NCBI GenBank assembly: GCA_937967375.1
Contig: CALCJF010000060.1
Span: 30,178 to 94,177 of the forward strand
Length of the DNA stretch: 64,000 bases
Source of the DNA: an uncultured Leucobacter sp.
GTDB taxonomy: Bacteria; Actinomycetota; Actinomycetes; Actinomycetales; Microbacteriaceae
Direction of reading: 5' to 3'
Part shown: positions 41,926-49,968 of the stretch, in pieces
Numbering within the stretch: the first letter of the stretch is position 1
Layout: each line of letters opens with the position of its first letter
The notes under the pieces: model-generated
Told to the model about the DNA's origin: nothing
What the model saw: only the letters and a program-made list of their open reading frames with translations
Database searches by the model: none
Made by a program: the position numbers and the translations under genes

Positions 41926-42873
41926 CCTGAGACCTCGCCCACGCCCCGCCGCTACAGCTTCTTGGGGCCGGCTGGCACGTTTACCGAGGCTGCGCTGCGG
42001 CAAGTGCCCGAGGCGCAGGGGCAGGAGTGGGCGCCGGTGGCAAACATCGGTGAGGCGCTGAACGACGTCATTACGGGCGCGAGCGATGCCGCGATGATCG
42101 CTATCGAGAACTCGGTAGACGGCGGTGTCACGGTGGCGCAAGACGCGCTGGCGACAATTCCCGGTCTGCAGATCATCGGTGAATATCTCGTACCTGTGCG
42201 TTTTGTGCTCGTGGCGAAGCCCGGCACGAAGCTCGAGAATATTGGTGTGGTGGCTGGCCACCCGGTCGCGTACGGGCAGTGCCGCAGGTGGCTCGACGAC
42301 CAACTGCCGAGACACCGTCATCTGCCTGCGACCTCGAACGTTCAGGCAGCGGCCGACCTCTTTGAGGAGGGCAAGGGCGTCGATGCGGCGATCGCGCCGC
42401 CCGGCATCGAGGAGTACTACGACGTCGAGGTTCTCGCCGACGCGATTGCCGAAAACCCCGACGCGGTGACGCGCTTCGTGCTGGTTGGGCGCACCGCGAC
42501 TGTCGGAGAGCCAACGGGCGCCGACAAGACCAGTCTCATCGTAGAACTGCCAGATGATAAGCCCGGTTCGCTGCTACAACTGCTTGAGCAGTTCGCCACT
42601 CGAGGCGTCAACTTGACGCTGCTTGCATCGCGCCCGATCGGTGACCGCATGGGCAGGTACCGATTCGTGATTGACGCTGAGGGGCATGTGCGTGACGAGC
42701 GCGTCGCCGATGCCCTGCTCGGGGTGAAGCGTTTCAGCCCGAGCGTGGTGTTTCTCGGCTCGTATCAGCGAGCCGATCGGGTCGCCGCGACGACGCAGGA
42801 TGAGCACGACAACGAGGCATTCCGTGACGCCCGCGACTGGCTCACCGCGGTTTGCTCAGGCGAACGCGCATAG
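41923..42873 (+). CDS. pheA: Prephenate dehydratase
   Basis: Converts prephenate to phenylpyruvate in phenylalanine synthesis. The 316 residues hold the catalytic domain (YSFLGPAGTFTEAAL, AIENSVDGGV, the active-site VTRFVLVG) and a C-terminal ACT regulatory domain (PGSLLQLLEQFATRGVNLTLLASRP, split at FATRG). The usual ESRP of the ACT ligand site reads ASRP here, which may weaken phenylalanine feedback. It is monofunctional, with no chorismate mutase domain, as in other actinobacteria. Confidence 0.95.
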   Translation: MPETSPTPRRYSFLGPAGTFTEAALRQVPEAQGQEWAPVANIGEALNDVITGASDAAMIAIENSVDGGVTVAQDALATIPGLQIIGEYLVPVRFVLVAKPGTKLENIGVVAGHPVAYGQCRRWLDDQLPRHRHLPATSNVQAAADLFEEGKGVDAAIAPPGIEEYYDVEVLADAIAENPDAVTRFVLVGRTATVGEPTGADKTSLIVELPDDKPGSLLQLLEQFATRGVNLTLLASRPIGDRMGRYRFVIDAEGHVRDERVADALLGVKRFSPSVVFLGSYQRADRVAATTQDEHDNEAFRDARDWLTAVCSGERA

Positions 42874-42960
42874 CGGTTTTGCGCAAACCACGGTCGGCAG
42901 CGGTCTCGGAAGCACGCGAGGAGTAACCCAACTCGTCACGAGCGAGTCGGGCAGTAGTTC

Positions 42961-43000
42961 TTGACAGCGTGGTACTGCGCATTGCACACTAGTGTGCATG
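42961..43000 (+). promoter_or_regulatory. Promoter of the PadR/HAAS operon with an operator over the start site
   Basis: TTGACA (42961-42966) is a consensus -35; after 18 bases CACACT (42985-42990) is the -10; after seven more bases comes ATG 42998. The perfect 16-base palindrome TGCACACTAGTGTGCA (42983-42998) covers the -10, the start site and the first base of the ATG. Binding by the encoded PadR protein would shut the promoter off. Confidence 0.7.
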
Positions 43001-43360
43001 GAAGCAACGCAACTGCTCAAAGGGGTGCTCGACGCCGCGGTGCTCGCCGTGGTTCAGCGCGATGACGGCTACGGCTACGACGTCGTGCGCAGGCTGCGTG
43101 ACGCCGGGCTCGAAGAGGTTGGTGATGCCTCGGTCTACGGCACCCTGCGTCGTCTCTACGCGGCCGGTGCGCTCAGCACCTACGTGGTGCCGAGCGAAGA
43201 TGGCCCGCACCGCAAGTACTACAGCATCACCCCCGTCGGCGAGCAACTGCTCGACCAGCAGCGCGAGACCTGGCAACGATTCAGCACGGTGTTGGGTGAG
43301 CTGATCCTCGCCCCTGAAACGAAGCTTGCGAATGCCGAGGCGAAAGGATTCCGCTCATGA
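42998..43360 (+). CDS. PadR-family transcriptional regulator
   Basis: A 120-residue winged-helix regulator: helix-turn-helix with DGYGYDVVRRLRDAGLEEVGDASVYGTLRRLYAAGAL and the wing SEDGPHRKYYSITPVGEQLL (broken at the hinge), then a short dimer helix. It is of the small PadR-s2 type. ATG 42998 is chosen because the promoter would begin transcription there. Its stop overlaps the start of the HAAS-domain membrane protein by four bases; such PadR/HAAS pairs are common and the two likely act together. Confidence 0.92.
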   Translation: MEATQLLKGVLDAAVLAVVQRDDGYGYDVVRRLRDAGLEEVGDASVYGTLRRLYAAGALSTYVVPSEDGPHRKYYSITPVGEQLLDQQRETWQRFSTVLGELILAPETKLANAEAKGFRS

Positions 43361-44457
43361 CCACCACCGCCCTCACCCACGAAGAACGGGCAACCGAGTT
43401 CGCCGCGGCGGTGCGCGAGCACCTCGCCGACCTGCCGGCGGCCGAGCTCGACGAACTGCTCGACGGGCTGCAGGCCGATCTTGCCGAGCGCCTCGAAGAC
43501 GGGGGCGAGCTCGGTGACACTGCCGCATACGCGGCTGAGCTGCGTCAAGCGGCAGGGTTGCCCGAGCGCAGCGAAACCGTCAGTACCGCGGCCAAGCCAA
43601 AGCGAACGATTCGCGAATCGCTTCGAGAGACAGGGATCAGCATTGCCAAGCGAACGCGTACGTTCTGGGCGGCGACGCCCGCCCGTCGAGCGATCGTAGA
43701 GTTTCTCGTATCGCTGCGGCCTGTCTGGTGGGTGCTGCGCGGCATGATTGTCGCATGGGCGCTGCTCATGCTGGCGGGGCATCCCGTGGTGAACGGTGTG
43801 CCGATCTCACCCCTGGCACTGTTGCTCACGGGAGCGCTCGTGGTCGTGAGCGTGCAGTGGGGGCGTGGCCGTTGGGCTCTGCAGGGCTGGCTCGTGGTGC
43901 TCAGGCGAATCGCGAGCGTTGTTGCGGTTGTCCTCGTCATTCCGGTGGTGGGCGTTACTGTGAACGCGATCTCGAGCCCCGTATACGTTGATTCAGAGCC
44001 CTTCGTTCGTGAGGGCCTCTTCTCGAACGAAGACTCGATCACGAACATTTTTGCCTTCGATTGCACCGGCGCTCCCCTCAACGGTGTGCAGCTCTTCGAT
44101 CAAGATGGGCAGCCGATCACCACGCTGCAGGGAGACCCGACCGTGGGCGGCGAACCAATGTGGGGCTTTGACGAGGAGCGCCAGCAGAACATCACCTATG
44201 GGCGGAACGGCCTTGCGGGCTACTCGGGCATGTGGAACGTGTATCCGCTGCAAGAGGGCCGCGCGAACTTGGATCGCGATCCAGCTGACGCGAAGATGAA
44301 AGACGCGAAGTGGCCGTTGGAACACACGCTGCCGATTAGCCCGGAATGCGCGCCCTCCGGGGGATCGGGTGTCGACGCCGGTGCCGCGACAGGCCCAGCG
44401 ACCGGCGCGGGCGGCAGCGCAACGAGCGTCGCAGCGACTCAGTTCAGCAAGCCATGA
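43357..44457 (+). CDS. HAAS-domain membrane protein, partner of PadR
   Basis: A 366-residue membrane protein. Residues 1-65 form a HAAS/DUF1700-like helical domain (AAVREHLADLPAAELDELLDGL and the following helix). Three or more transmembrane helices follow (about 110-205), then an extracytoplasmic domain with two cysteines and a flexible Gly/Ala/Thr tail. The HAAS domain in other proteins sits beside PadR regulators and is thought to relay envelope signals. The extracytoplasmic part is not recognised. Confidence 0.82.
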   Translation: MTTTALTHEERATEFAAAVREHLADLPAAELDELLDGLQADLAERLEDGGELGDTAAYAAELRQAAGLPERSETVSTAAKPKRTIRESLRETGISIAKRTRTFWAATPARRAIVEFLVSLRPVWWVLRGMIVAWALLMLAGHPVVNGVPISPLALLLTGALVVVSVQWGRGRWALQGWLVVLRRIASVVAVVLVIPVVGVTVNAISSPVYVDSEPFVREGLFSNEDSITNIFAFDCTGAPLNGVQLFDQDGQPITTLQGDPTVGGEPMWGFDEERQQNITYGRNGLAGYSGMWNVYPLQEGRANLDRDPADAKMKDAKWPLEHTLPISPECAPSGGSGVDAGAATGPATGAGGSATSVAATQFSKP

Positions 44458-44540
44458 GCGAGCACGCCCCATCGCACGACACCGCGCCGGCGCCGGCGCC
44501 GCTCAGCGCGAAGCTGCATACGGCGACGATCGCGCTCGAC

Positions 44541-45527
44541 TTAGACGGCCGGCGCCCACGAGGCAAGCACGCGTACTGTGAGAGCGCCGGGGTCGACGGT
44601 GCCGCTCGCTGCGAGGGCAAGGCCGAAGTCGTCCCCGTCGAGTTGGATCGGCTCGGGGTGCGACACGGAGAGCGCATAACGCCCGGCCCGCATATAGCTG
44701 ACTGAGCGGGTGTCGTTCACCAGGTCGATCATCTTGCGGCCGGTCTTCGTCTTGCGCAACACCCCGTTTTCGAAGCCGAGCTTGTGCCAGATGCGCAGCC
44801 ACGAGAACGGGCCGAGCGGGCGCAGGGCGACGACGTCGAGTTTGCCATCATCGAGCTCGGCGTCGGGAATCAGCAACACGCCGCCGGGCAACAGGCCGCA
44901 GTTTCCGATCATCACGGTAAACACTGTCAGCGACTTCAGCGGCGCACCATCGACCGAGTAGTGGATCTGCAGCGGTGCATCTTTGATCATGGTGCGCATG
45001 CCCGCGTCGACATAGGCGAGCCACCCCAGCCGCTTCTTGAGCGAAGAGCGGGTCGCAGTGATCGCGCGCGCGTCGAGGCCCATGCCGGCGAGCACGAGAA
45101 AGACGTGCTCGTCTTCGCTCTCGTCTGCTCGCGTAATCGACACCACCCCGAGATCAACGGGTCGGTTCTCGCCAAAAAACGCCGCGCGCACGGATTCATT
45201 GAGATCGCTGAGTGGGGCACCAAGATTGCGCGCAAGCAGGTTGCCCGTGCCCTGCGGAATCACCGCTAGGGGAGTACCTGATCCTCGCAGCGCCTCAGCG
45301 ACCGCGCGAACCGTGCCGTCGCCACCCGACGCGAGCACCACACTCGCGCCAGCCTCAAGCGCAAGCTTCGTGACCGCCTGGCCCGCGTCGTCTTCGGTTG
45401 TTTCGTGCCAGAAGCTCGGCGCCCACCCGGCCTTCGCCTCGTGCCGCAGCACGGCAGATCTCAGCGCCGCAACATCAGTCTTCAGGGGGTGGTACACGAC
45501 AGCGGCACGGGGCTGAGAGGTGACCAT
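44541..45527 (-). CDS. Diacylglycerol-kinase-family lipid kinase (YegS-like)
   Basis: A 328-residue kinase of the DAGK catalytic family, with the nucleotide motif LASGGDGTVRAVAEAL near residue 67, IPQGTGNLLARNLG near 90, and the C-terminal beta domain (PGGVLLIPDAELDDGKLDVVAL, split at DAELDD). It should phosphorylate diacylglycerol or a related lipid at the membrane face. Start ATG 45527 follows TAACGT by six bases. It diverges from serS. Confidence 0.9.
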   Translation of the reverse strand: MVTSQPRAAVVYHPLKTDVAALRSAVLRHEAKAGWAPSFWHETTEDDAGQAVTKLALEAGASVVLASGGDGTVRAVAEALRGSGTPLAVIPQGTGNLLARNLGAPLSDLNESVRAAFFGENRPVDLGVVSITRADESEDEHVFLVLAGMGLDARAITATRSSLKKRLGWLAYVDAGMRTMIKDAPLQIHYSVDGAPLKSLTVFTVMIGNCGLLPGGVLLIPDAELDDGKLDVVALRPLGPFSWLRIWHKLGFENGVLRKTKTGRKMIDLVNDTRSVSYMRAGRYALSVSHPEPIQLDGDDFGLALAASGTVDPGALTVRVLASWAPAV

Positions 45528-45539
45528 AACTCAACGTTA
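45525..45539 (-). promoter_or_regulatory. Predicted leaderless promoter of the lipid kinase gene
   Basis: TAACGT (minus strand, 45534-45539), six bases, then ATG 45527. Confidence 0.45.
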
Positions 45540-45601
45540 CCCGCTCGCACCCGACAACGCTCAGGCCAAAGCTTTGCCAGGGATCGCGAGCCGGGGTCGA
45601 A

Positions 45602-45616
45602 TAGGATGGAGGGGTG
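45602..45616 (+). promoter_or_regulatory. Predicted leaderless promoter of serS
   Basis: TAGGAT (45602-45607), six bases, then GTG 45614. The intervening GGAGGG is too close to the GTG to act as a normal ribosome-binding site. Confidence 0.5.
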
Positions 45617-46882
45617 ATTGATCCTCAGCTCCTGCGCAACGACCCTGAGACCATCAAGCGCTCGCAACGAGCACGCGGCAACGACGAATCGACGGTAGAT
45701 CTCGCGATCGCCGCCGACGAGGCGAAGCGTGCCGCACTCAGCGAGTTCGAGACGCTGCGCGCCGAACAGAACCAGTTCGGCAAGCAGGTGAAGGCCGCTT
45801 CGAAAGAAGAGAAGCCGGCGCTCATCGCTCGCGCACAGCAGCTCGCCGCCGAGGTAAAGGCGGCCGAGGCGCGCTCGCGCGAGGCCGAGGTCGCATTCGA
45901 CGCCGCCGCGAGCCGTATCGAGAACATCGTGGTCGAAGGGGTGCCCTCGGGCGGCGAAGAGAACTTCGTGACGCTGCGCGAGGTCGGCGAGGTGCCGGCG
46001 TTCGACTTCGAACCGCGCGATCACCTTGAGCTCGGCGAGATGCTCGACGCCATCGACATGCAGCGCGGTGCGAAGGTGTCTGGCGCCCGCTTCTACTTCT
46101 TGAAGGGTGTCGGTGCGCGACTCGAGCTCGCGCTCATGAGCCTCGCGCTCGACCGGGCGCTCGCCGCCGGGTTCGTGCCGCTGATCCCGCCGACGCTCGT
46201 GAAGCCCGAGATAATGCAGGGCACCGGCTTTCTCGGTGAGCACGCTGACGAGGTCTACCACCTGCCGGCCCAAGATCTGTTTCTGACTGGCACCAGCGAG
46301 GTGGCGCTCGCCGGGTACCACGCCGACGAGATTGTCGATCTTGCGCGCGGGCCGCTGCGCTATGCGGGCTGGAGCACCTGCTACCGCAGCGAGGCCGGCT
46401 CGCACGGCAAAGACACCCGCGGCATTCTGCGCGTGCACCAGTTCAACAAGCTTGAGATGTTCGTCTACACGACGCCAGAAGAGGCCGAGGCCGAGCACGA
46501 CCGCCTCGTCGCCTGGCAAGAAGACATGCTGCAGGCCCTCGGCCTCAGCTACCGCGTGATTGACGTTGCGGCCGGAGACCTCGGCTCGAGTGCCGCGCGT
46601 AAGTTCGACATCGAGGCCTGGGTGCCGACGCAGGGAACGTTCCGCGAGCTCACGTCGACGTCGAACTGCACGACCTACCAGTCGCGCCGGCTGTCGACCC
46701 GGTATCGCGGCGAGAACGGCAAGACGAGCCCAGTCGCGACGCTCAACGGCACGCTGGCAACCACGAGATGGATCGTCGCGATCCTCGAAACGCATCAGCA
46801 AGCAGACGGCAGCGTGCGCGTGCCCGAGGCCCTCAGACCATACCTTGGTGGGCTTGAAGTGCTGACGCCGGTGACCGCGTAA
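45614..46882 (+). CDS. serS: Seryl-tRNA synthetase
   Basis: Charges tRNA-Ser with serine. The 422 residues begin MIDPQLLRNDPETIKRS and form the usual N-terminal coiled-coil arm (to about residue 105) followed by the class II core: motif 1 region LIPPTLVKPEIMQGTGF, motif 2 with CYRSEAGSHGKDTRGILRVHQF, and motif 3 with LNGTLATTRWIVAILE. Two tRNA-Ser genes lie 1-3 kb downstream. The stop shares one base with the ATG of the next gene. Confidence 0.96.
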   Translation: MIDPQLLRNDPETIKRSQRARGNDESTVDLAIAADEAKRAALSEFETLRAEQNQFGKQVKAASKEEKPALIARAQQLAAEVKAAEARSREAEVAFDAAASRIENIVVEGVPSGGEENFVTLREVGEVPAFDFEPRDHLELGEMLDAIDMQRGAKVSGARFYFLKGVGARLELALMSLALDRALAAGFVPLIPPTLVKPEIMQGTGFLGEHADEVYHLPAQDLFLTGTSEVALAGYHADEIVDLARGPLRYAGWSTCYRSEAGSHGKDTRGILRVHQFNKLEMFVYTTPEEAEAEHDRLVAWQEDMLQALGLSYRVIDVAAGDLGSSAARKFDIEAWVPTQGTFRELTSTSNCTTYQSRRLSTRYRGENGKTSPVATLNGTLATTRWIVAILETHQQADGSVRVPEALRPYLGGLEVLTPVTA

Positions 46883-47757
46883 TGCAGTCAACGGTGCCGA
46901 AGAGCGAGCGTCACCTGATTGCGCTCGACATCGACGGCACGATCATGCCGTTCGGTGAGCGCGACGAGCACGGTCGATACATTCCTGCGACGCCCGAGCC
47001 CGAGGTGGCCGAGGCGATCCGCACCCTGCATCGCGCCGGGCACGAGGTGGTCGTGGCGACCGGCCGCGCTGTCGAAGCGACACTCGACGTAGTCGAGCAG
47101 CTGCGCATTCAGCCCGACTGGGTGGTCGCGGCCAACGGGGCGGTGACGCTGAAGCGCGACCCGCTGGCCGCGCGGGCGTATCGTCGCGAACGGGTCGAGT
47201 CATTTAACCCCAGGGGTTTGTTGCAGCGCATTCGCACCCACCTGGTCACGGCGGTGTACGGCGTCGAGACCGACGAAGGCGAGTTTCTCTACACCGAGAG
47301 AATGCCCTCGGGCACGCTGCCCCGCAGGCAGCGGCAGGTGACATTCGACGAGTTGCTTGAGGCCCGCGCGAGCAGGGTGCTCGTGGTTTCACCCGACCAC
47401 GCGCTGCAAGACTTTCTCGAGGTTTCGAAGGTGCTCGGGTTGAATCGCGTCTCGTATGCGGTCGGTCTCACCACCTGGTTCGATATCGCGCCCGAGGGAG
47501 TCACGAAGGCGAGCGCGCTCGAGCGCCTGCGGCTCGATCTCGATATCGATCCCGCGAGGGTATTTGCGGCCGGCGACGGCGAGAACGATATTCAGATGCT
47601 GCAGTGGGCGGGCCGTCGCGGCGACTCGGTCGCTATGGGGCAGGCCGATGCGCTCGTGCTCGAGAGCGCTGGGCGCGTCACCGCCACCGTCTTCGAGAAC
47701 GGGCTCGCGACGGCACTGCGCGAGCGCTTCCCGGCGCTGCTCGGCCTCGCGGTCTGA
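46882..47757 (+). CDS. Cof-type HAD phosphatase
   Basis: A 291-residue HAD-IIB hydrolase: motif I IALDIDGTIMPF near residue 15, motif II VVATGRAVEATL, a C2B cap in the middle, the conserved KASALERL lysine and motif IV AAGDGENDIQML near 235. Such enzymes dephosphorylate sugar phosphates or pyridoxal phosphate. It is coupled to serS by a one-base overlap, an arrangement frequent in actinobacteria with no known functional reason. Confidence 0.92.
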   Translation: MQSTVPKSERHLIALDIDGTIMPFGERDEHGRYIPATPEPEVAEAIRTLHRAGHEVVVATGRAVEATLDVVEQLRIQPDWVVAANGAVTLKRDPLAARAYRRERVESFNPRGLLQRIRTHLVTAVYGVETDEGEFLYTERMPSGTLPRRQRQVTFDELLEARASRVLVVSPDHALQDFLEVSKVLGLNRVSYAVGLTTWFDIAPEGVTKASALERLRLDLDIDPARVFAAGDGENDIQMLQWAGRRGDSVAMGQADALVLESAGRVTATVFENGLATALRERFPALLGLAV

Positions 47758-47776
47758 AGCGCCGGCTCAATTAGGT

Positions 47777-47782
47777 TAAGCT
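47777..47782 (+). promoter_or_regulatory. Candidate -10 element of tRNA-Ser(UGA)
   Basis: TAAGCT lies seven bases before the first base of the mature tRNA. A transcript starting at the usual distance would carry essentially no 5' leader. Confidence 0.4.
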
Positions 47783-47789
47783 CGTACGC

Positions 47790-47875
47790 GGAGGGTTGTC
47801 CGAGCGGCCGAAGGAACTAGTCTTGAAAACTAGCAGGTGAAAGCCTCAGGGGTTCAAATCCCCTACCCTCCGCCA
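47790..47875 (+). tRNA. tRNA-Ser, anticodon UGA
   Basis: An 86-base type II tRNA with acceptor pairs GGAGGGT/ACCCTCC, discriminator G and an encoded CCA. The anticodon stem CTAGT/ACTAG frames the loop CTTGAAA with anticodon TGA (47824-47826). The long variable arm and GGTTCAAATCC T-loop are as expected for serine tRNA. It reads UCA and, by wobble, UCG codons. Confidence 0.97.
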
Positions 47876-47876
47876 C

Positions 47877-47912
47877 GGATGCCCGGTCAGAAGCTCTTCT
47901 GGCCGGGCATCC
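47877..47912 (+). terminator. Terminator hairpin after tRNA-Ser(UGA)
   Basis: Seventeen-base arms (47877-47893 and 47896-47912, one G/T wobble) form a very stable hairpin directly after the tRNA 3' end. The following T-run is weak (TTGCTT). Confidence 0.75.
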
Positions 47913-48025
47913 TTGCTTCGCCTGGGCTGTGAGCCCCCTGATATCAGCGAGATTTCAGAGCAGGCCGGTAAAATTCATGGATGCGCTTTTTTGGCGCGCA
48001 GAATTTTCGACCTGGAGCTTCATTT

Positions 48026-49279
48026 ATGGCACGACAGCAGCGTGGAATCCCCGCGTCGAAACTTGGCGCGCGCCATGGTCGCCTGCGCCGCTCGGTCTCT
48101 TGGGCGAACGCGGCCAAAGTGCTGCTCACGGCGGTGCTCGTGGTCGCCGTCAGTGGCGTCTCGGTTGCGGCGTACGCCATCTGGGGCGTGACGAAAGACG
48201 CGAACATCGTCGAGCTCGCCGCGGTTCCCAAGGCCCAGGCCATCGGCGCCGGTTCGCAGTCACTCGAGGGCGAGCTGACCATTCTGCTCGTCGGCTCCGA
48301 TAAGCGTGTTGAGGGTTCGATCATGAATGACGGCGAGGAGGGCGAACTCAACGACGTCAACCTGCTGCTGCATATTCCCGCCGACCACAAGAGCGCGACA
48401 GTCATCAGCTTTCCGCGTGATCTGATGGTGCCGATTCCCAGCTGCACCGACCCTGAGACGGGCGATGTGTCGAGCGCGATGAGTGAGCAGCAGATCAACA
48501 CCGCGCTGAGCTACGGCGGCCTCTCGTGCGTTGCGGCAACCATCACCGAGCTCACTGGCATGGAGATCCCTTACGCGGCAATGGTCGACTTCGATGGTGT
48601 GATCGACATCACCAACGCAATCGGTGGGGTCACTGTTTGCCTCGCGCAACCTATCGAAGATGACATGACGGGCCTCTACCTGCCTGCTGGCGAGGTCACC
48701 GTCTCCGGTGTTGACGCACTCAATTTCGTGCGCACGCGCTACGGCGTGGGCGACGGCAGCGACGTGAGCCGCATCAGCAACCAGCAGGTGTTTATGTCGG
48801 CGCTCATGCGTCAGATGCGCAGCGCAGACACCCTGAGCAACCCGATGAAGGTCTACAGCCTCGCGAAGGCCGGCTTCGAGAACCTCACGATGTCGAGCAG
48901 CATGGCCTCGATCGAGTTTCTGCAGAAGCTTGCCGGAACTGCCGTCAATATTGACCTGAATCGCGTGAACTTCGTGCAGTACCCCTCTGGCACACACCCC
49001 TACAACCCGGGTCGGCTCTCTCCCGACCGCTATTCGGGCGACCAACTGATCAGCGTGGTGTTGAGCGGTGAGCCGTTCCAGATCGCAGGCGTGGGTGAGG
49101 CTGCGGTTGCGGGTGCGCCGACAGACCCTGCGGCCCCTGCCGAGGGCGAGGCTCCCGCTGAGGGCGAGACTGCGCCCGTGGAGGGTACGGAGGCGCCTCC
49201 GGTGACGGTGCTGCCCCCGAACGTTACGGGACAGAGCGCAGCGACCCAGACCTGTTCGGCGGGCCGCACCCAGTACTAG
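48026..49279 (+). CDS. LytR-CpsA-Psr (LCP) family cell-wall glycopolymer ligase
   Basis: Attaches anionic or other glycopolymers to peptidoglycan on the outer face of the membrane. The 417 residues have a basic cytoplasmic head, one transmembrane helix (about residues 28-50) and an LCP catalytic domain: ILLVGSDKR, NDVNLLLHIP, VISFPRDLMVPIP and the arginine-rich FVRTRYGVGDGSDVSRISNQQ-type segment (split here after DGSD) near residue 235. The last 70 residues form a Pro/Glu/Ala-rich tail. ATG 48026 follows GGAG by nine bases; an upstream in-frame ATG lacks one. Confidence 0.92.
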   Translation: MARQQRGIPASKLGARHGRLRRSVSWANAAKVLLTAVLVVAVSGVSVAAYAIWGVTKDANIVELAAVPKAQAIGAGSQSLEGELTILLVGSDKRVEGSIMNDGEEGELNDVNLLLHIPADHKSATVISFPRDLMVPIPSCTDPETGDVSSAMSEQQINTALSYGGLSCVAATITELTGMEIPYAAMVDFDGVIDITNAIGGVTVCLAQPIEDDMTGLYLPAGEVTVSGVDALNFVRTRYGVGDGSDVSRISNQQVFMSALMRQMRSADTLSNPMKVYSLAKAGFENLTMSSSMASIEFLQKLAGTAVNIDLNRVNFVQYPSGTHPYNPGRLSPDRYSGDQLISVVLSGEPFQIAGVGEAAVAGAPTDPAAPAEGEAPAEGETAPVEGTEAPPVTVLPPNVTGQSAATQTCSAGRTQY

Positions 49280-49341
49280 GGCAACGGCTCAATCGGGTCT
49301 GTCTCTATCACCTCGATTTCCGCTGTCTGGGTGCCGTGCCC

Positions 49342-49347
49342 TAGGAT
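49342..49347 (+). promoter_or_regulatory. Candidate -10 element of tRNA-Ser(GCU)
   Basis: TAGGAT lies seven bases before the mature 5' end, the same geometry as at the first serine tRNA. Confidence 0.5.
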
Positions 49348-49354
49348 GTTCTAC

Positions 49355-49446
49355 GGAGCCATGCCGGAGCGGCCGAACGGACTTCACTGCTAATGAAGGG
49401 TCGGGGTTAAACTCGACCGGGGGTTCAAATCCCCCTGGCTCCGCCA
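49355..49446 (+). tRNA. tRNA-Ser, anticodon GCU
   Basis: A 92-base type II tRNA with acceptor pairs GGAGCCA/TGGCTCC, discriminator G and an encoded CCA. The anticodon loop CTGCTAA lies between CTTCA and TGAAG, giving anticodon GCT. A long variable arm follows. It decodes AGC and AGU. Confidence 0.97.
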
Positions 49447-49450
49447 GAGA

Positions 49451-49493
49451 AAACCCCCGCGATCCAATGGAAACATTGTGATCGCGGGGGTTT
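49451..49493 (+). terminator. Terminator after tRNA-Ser(GCU)
   Basis: Fourteen-base perfect arms (49451-49464 and 49480-49493) with a small inner stem CAATG/CATTG, ending in GGGGGTTTCTT. It is near-symmetric and could also stop transcription from the roadblock genes on the other strand. Confidence 0.85.
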
Positions 49494-49553
49494 CTTAATC
49501 CCTGCCCGGCGTGCGTGCTGTTGCGACCCGGGCTCCCGGGATGCCGGGAGCGG

Positions 49554-49913
49554 CTACAGTGTGATCGAGGCTGCGGCGCGCTGCACGCCAGCTCTCACCG
49601 TGGCGAGGTTGGTCTTTCGGCTGTCGACGATCGCCATGAGATAGATCGACGGGTGCGCGGTCACGCGGTGCATTGCGTGAAACTGGCCGCCCACCGTAAA
49701 CACCGTCTCGTTGATTGCGCCGTTGCCCATCTCGGCGAGCACCGCGTTGAATGCGGAGGCGAACGCGCTCATGCCCGCGCCAATCACCTCGGGGTTCACC
49801 TTGCTGCCGATAGACGAAATCAGCATGCCGCTCTCGGCGTCAACGAGCAAGACCGAGATCGTGCCGTCGATCTCTTTGCTGAGGGTGTGAATTTTTTCAG
49901 AGTAGTTCGACAT
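49554..49913 (-). CDS. Roadblock/LC7 domain protein (second of a pair)
   Basis: A 119-residue single-domain roadblock protein: helix with YSEKIHTLSKEIDGTISVLLVDAESGMLISS (broken at the first strand), then a central helix VIGAGMSAFASAFNAVLAEMG and the last strands YLMAIVDSRKTNLATVR. Roadblock proteins form dimers that commonly regulate MglA/Ras-like GTPases. No GTPase gene is near. It follows its paralogue by 55 bases on the same strand and the two may form a heterodimer. Confidence 0.85.
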   Translation of the reverse strand: MSNYSEKIHTLSKEIDGTISVLLVDAESGMLISSIGSKVNPEVIGAGMSAFASAFNAVLAEMGNGAINETVFTVGGQFHAMHRVTAHPSIYLMAIVDSRKTNLATVRAGVQRAAASITL

Positions 49914-49968
49914 CGACTGGGTCCATTCTCAGAGAAGACGTGCGTGAAAGTGAGTGCGGCGATGCGGC

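Noticed and set aside
44484..44506. GCGCCG tandem run after the HAAS gene
   Set aside because: It is a short GC-rich low-complexity stretch of the kind frequent in this DNA, without further structure.
47761..49500. Integrated element between the two serine tRNA genes
   Set aside because: Only an LCP gene lies between them, with no integrase, att-like direct repeat or odd composition.
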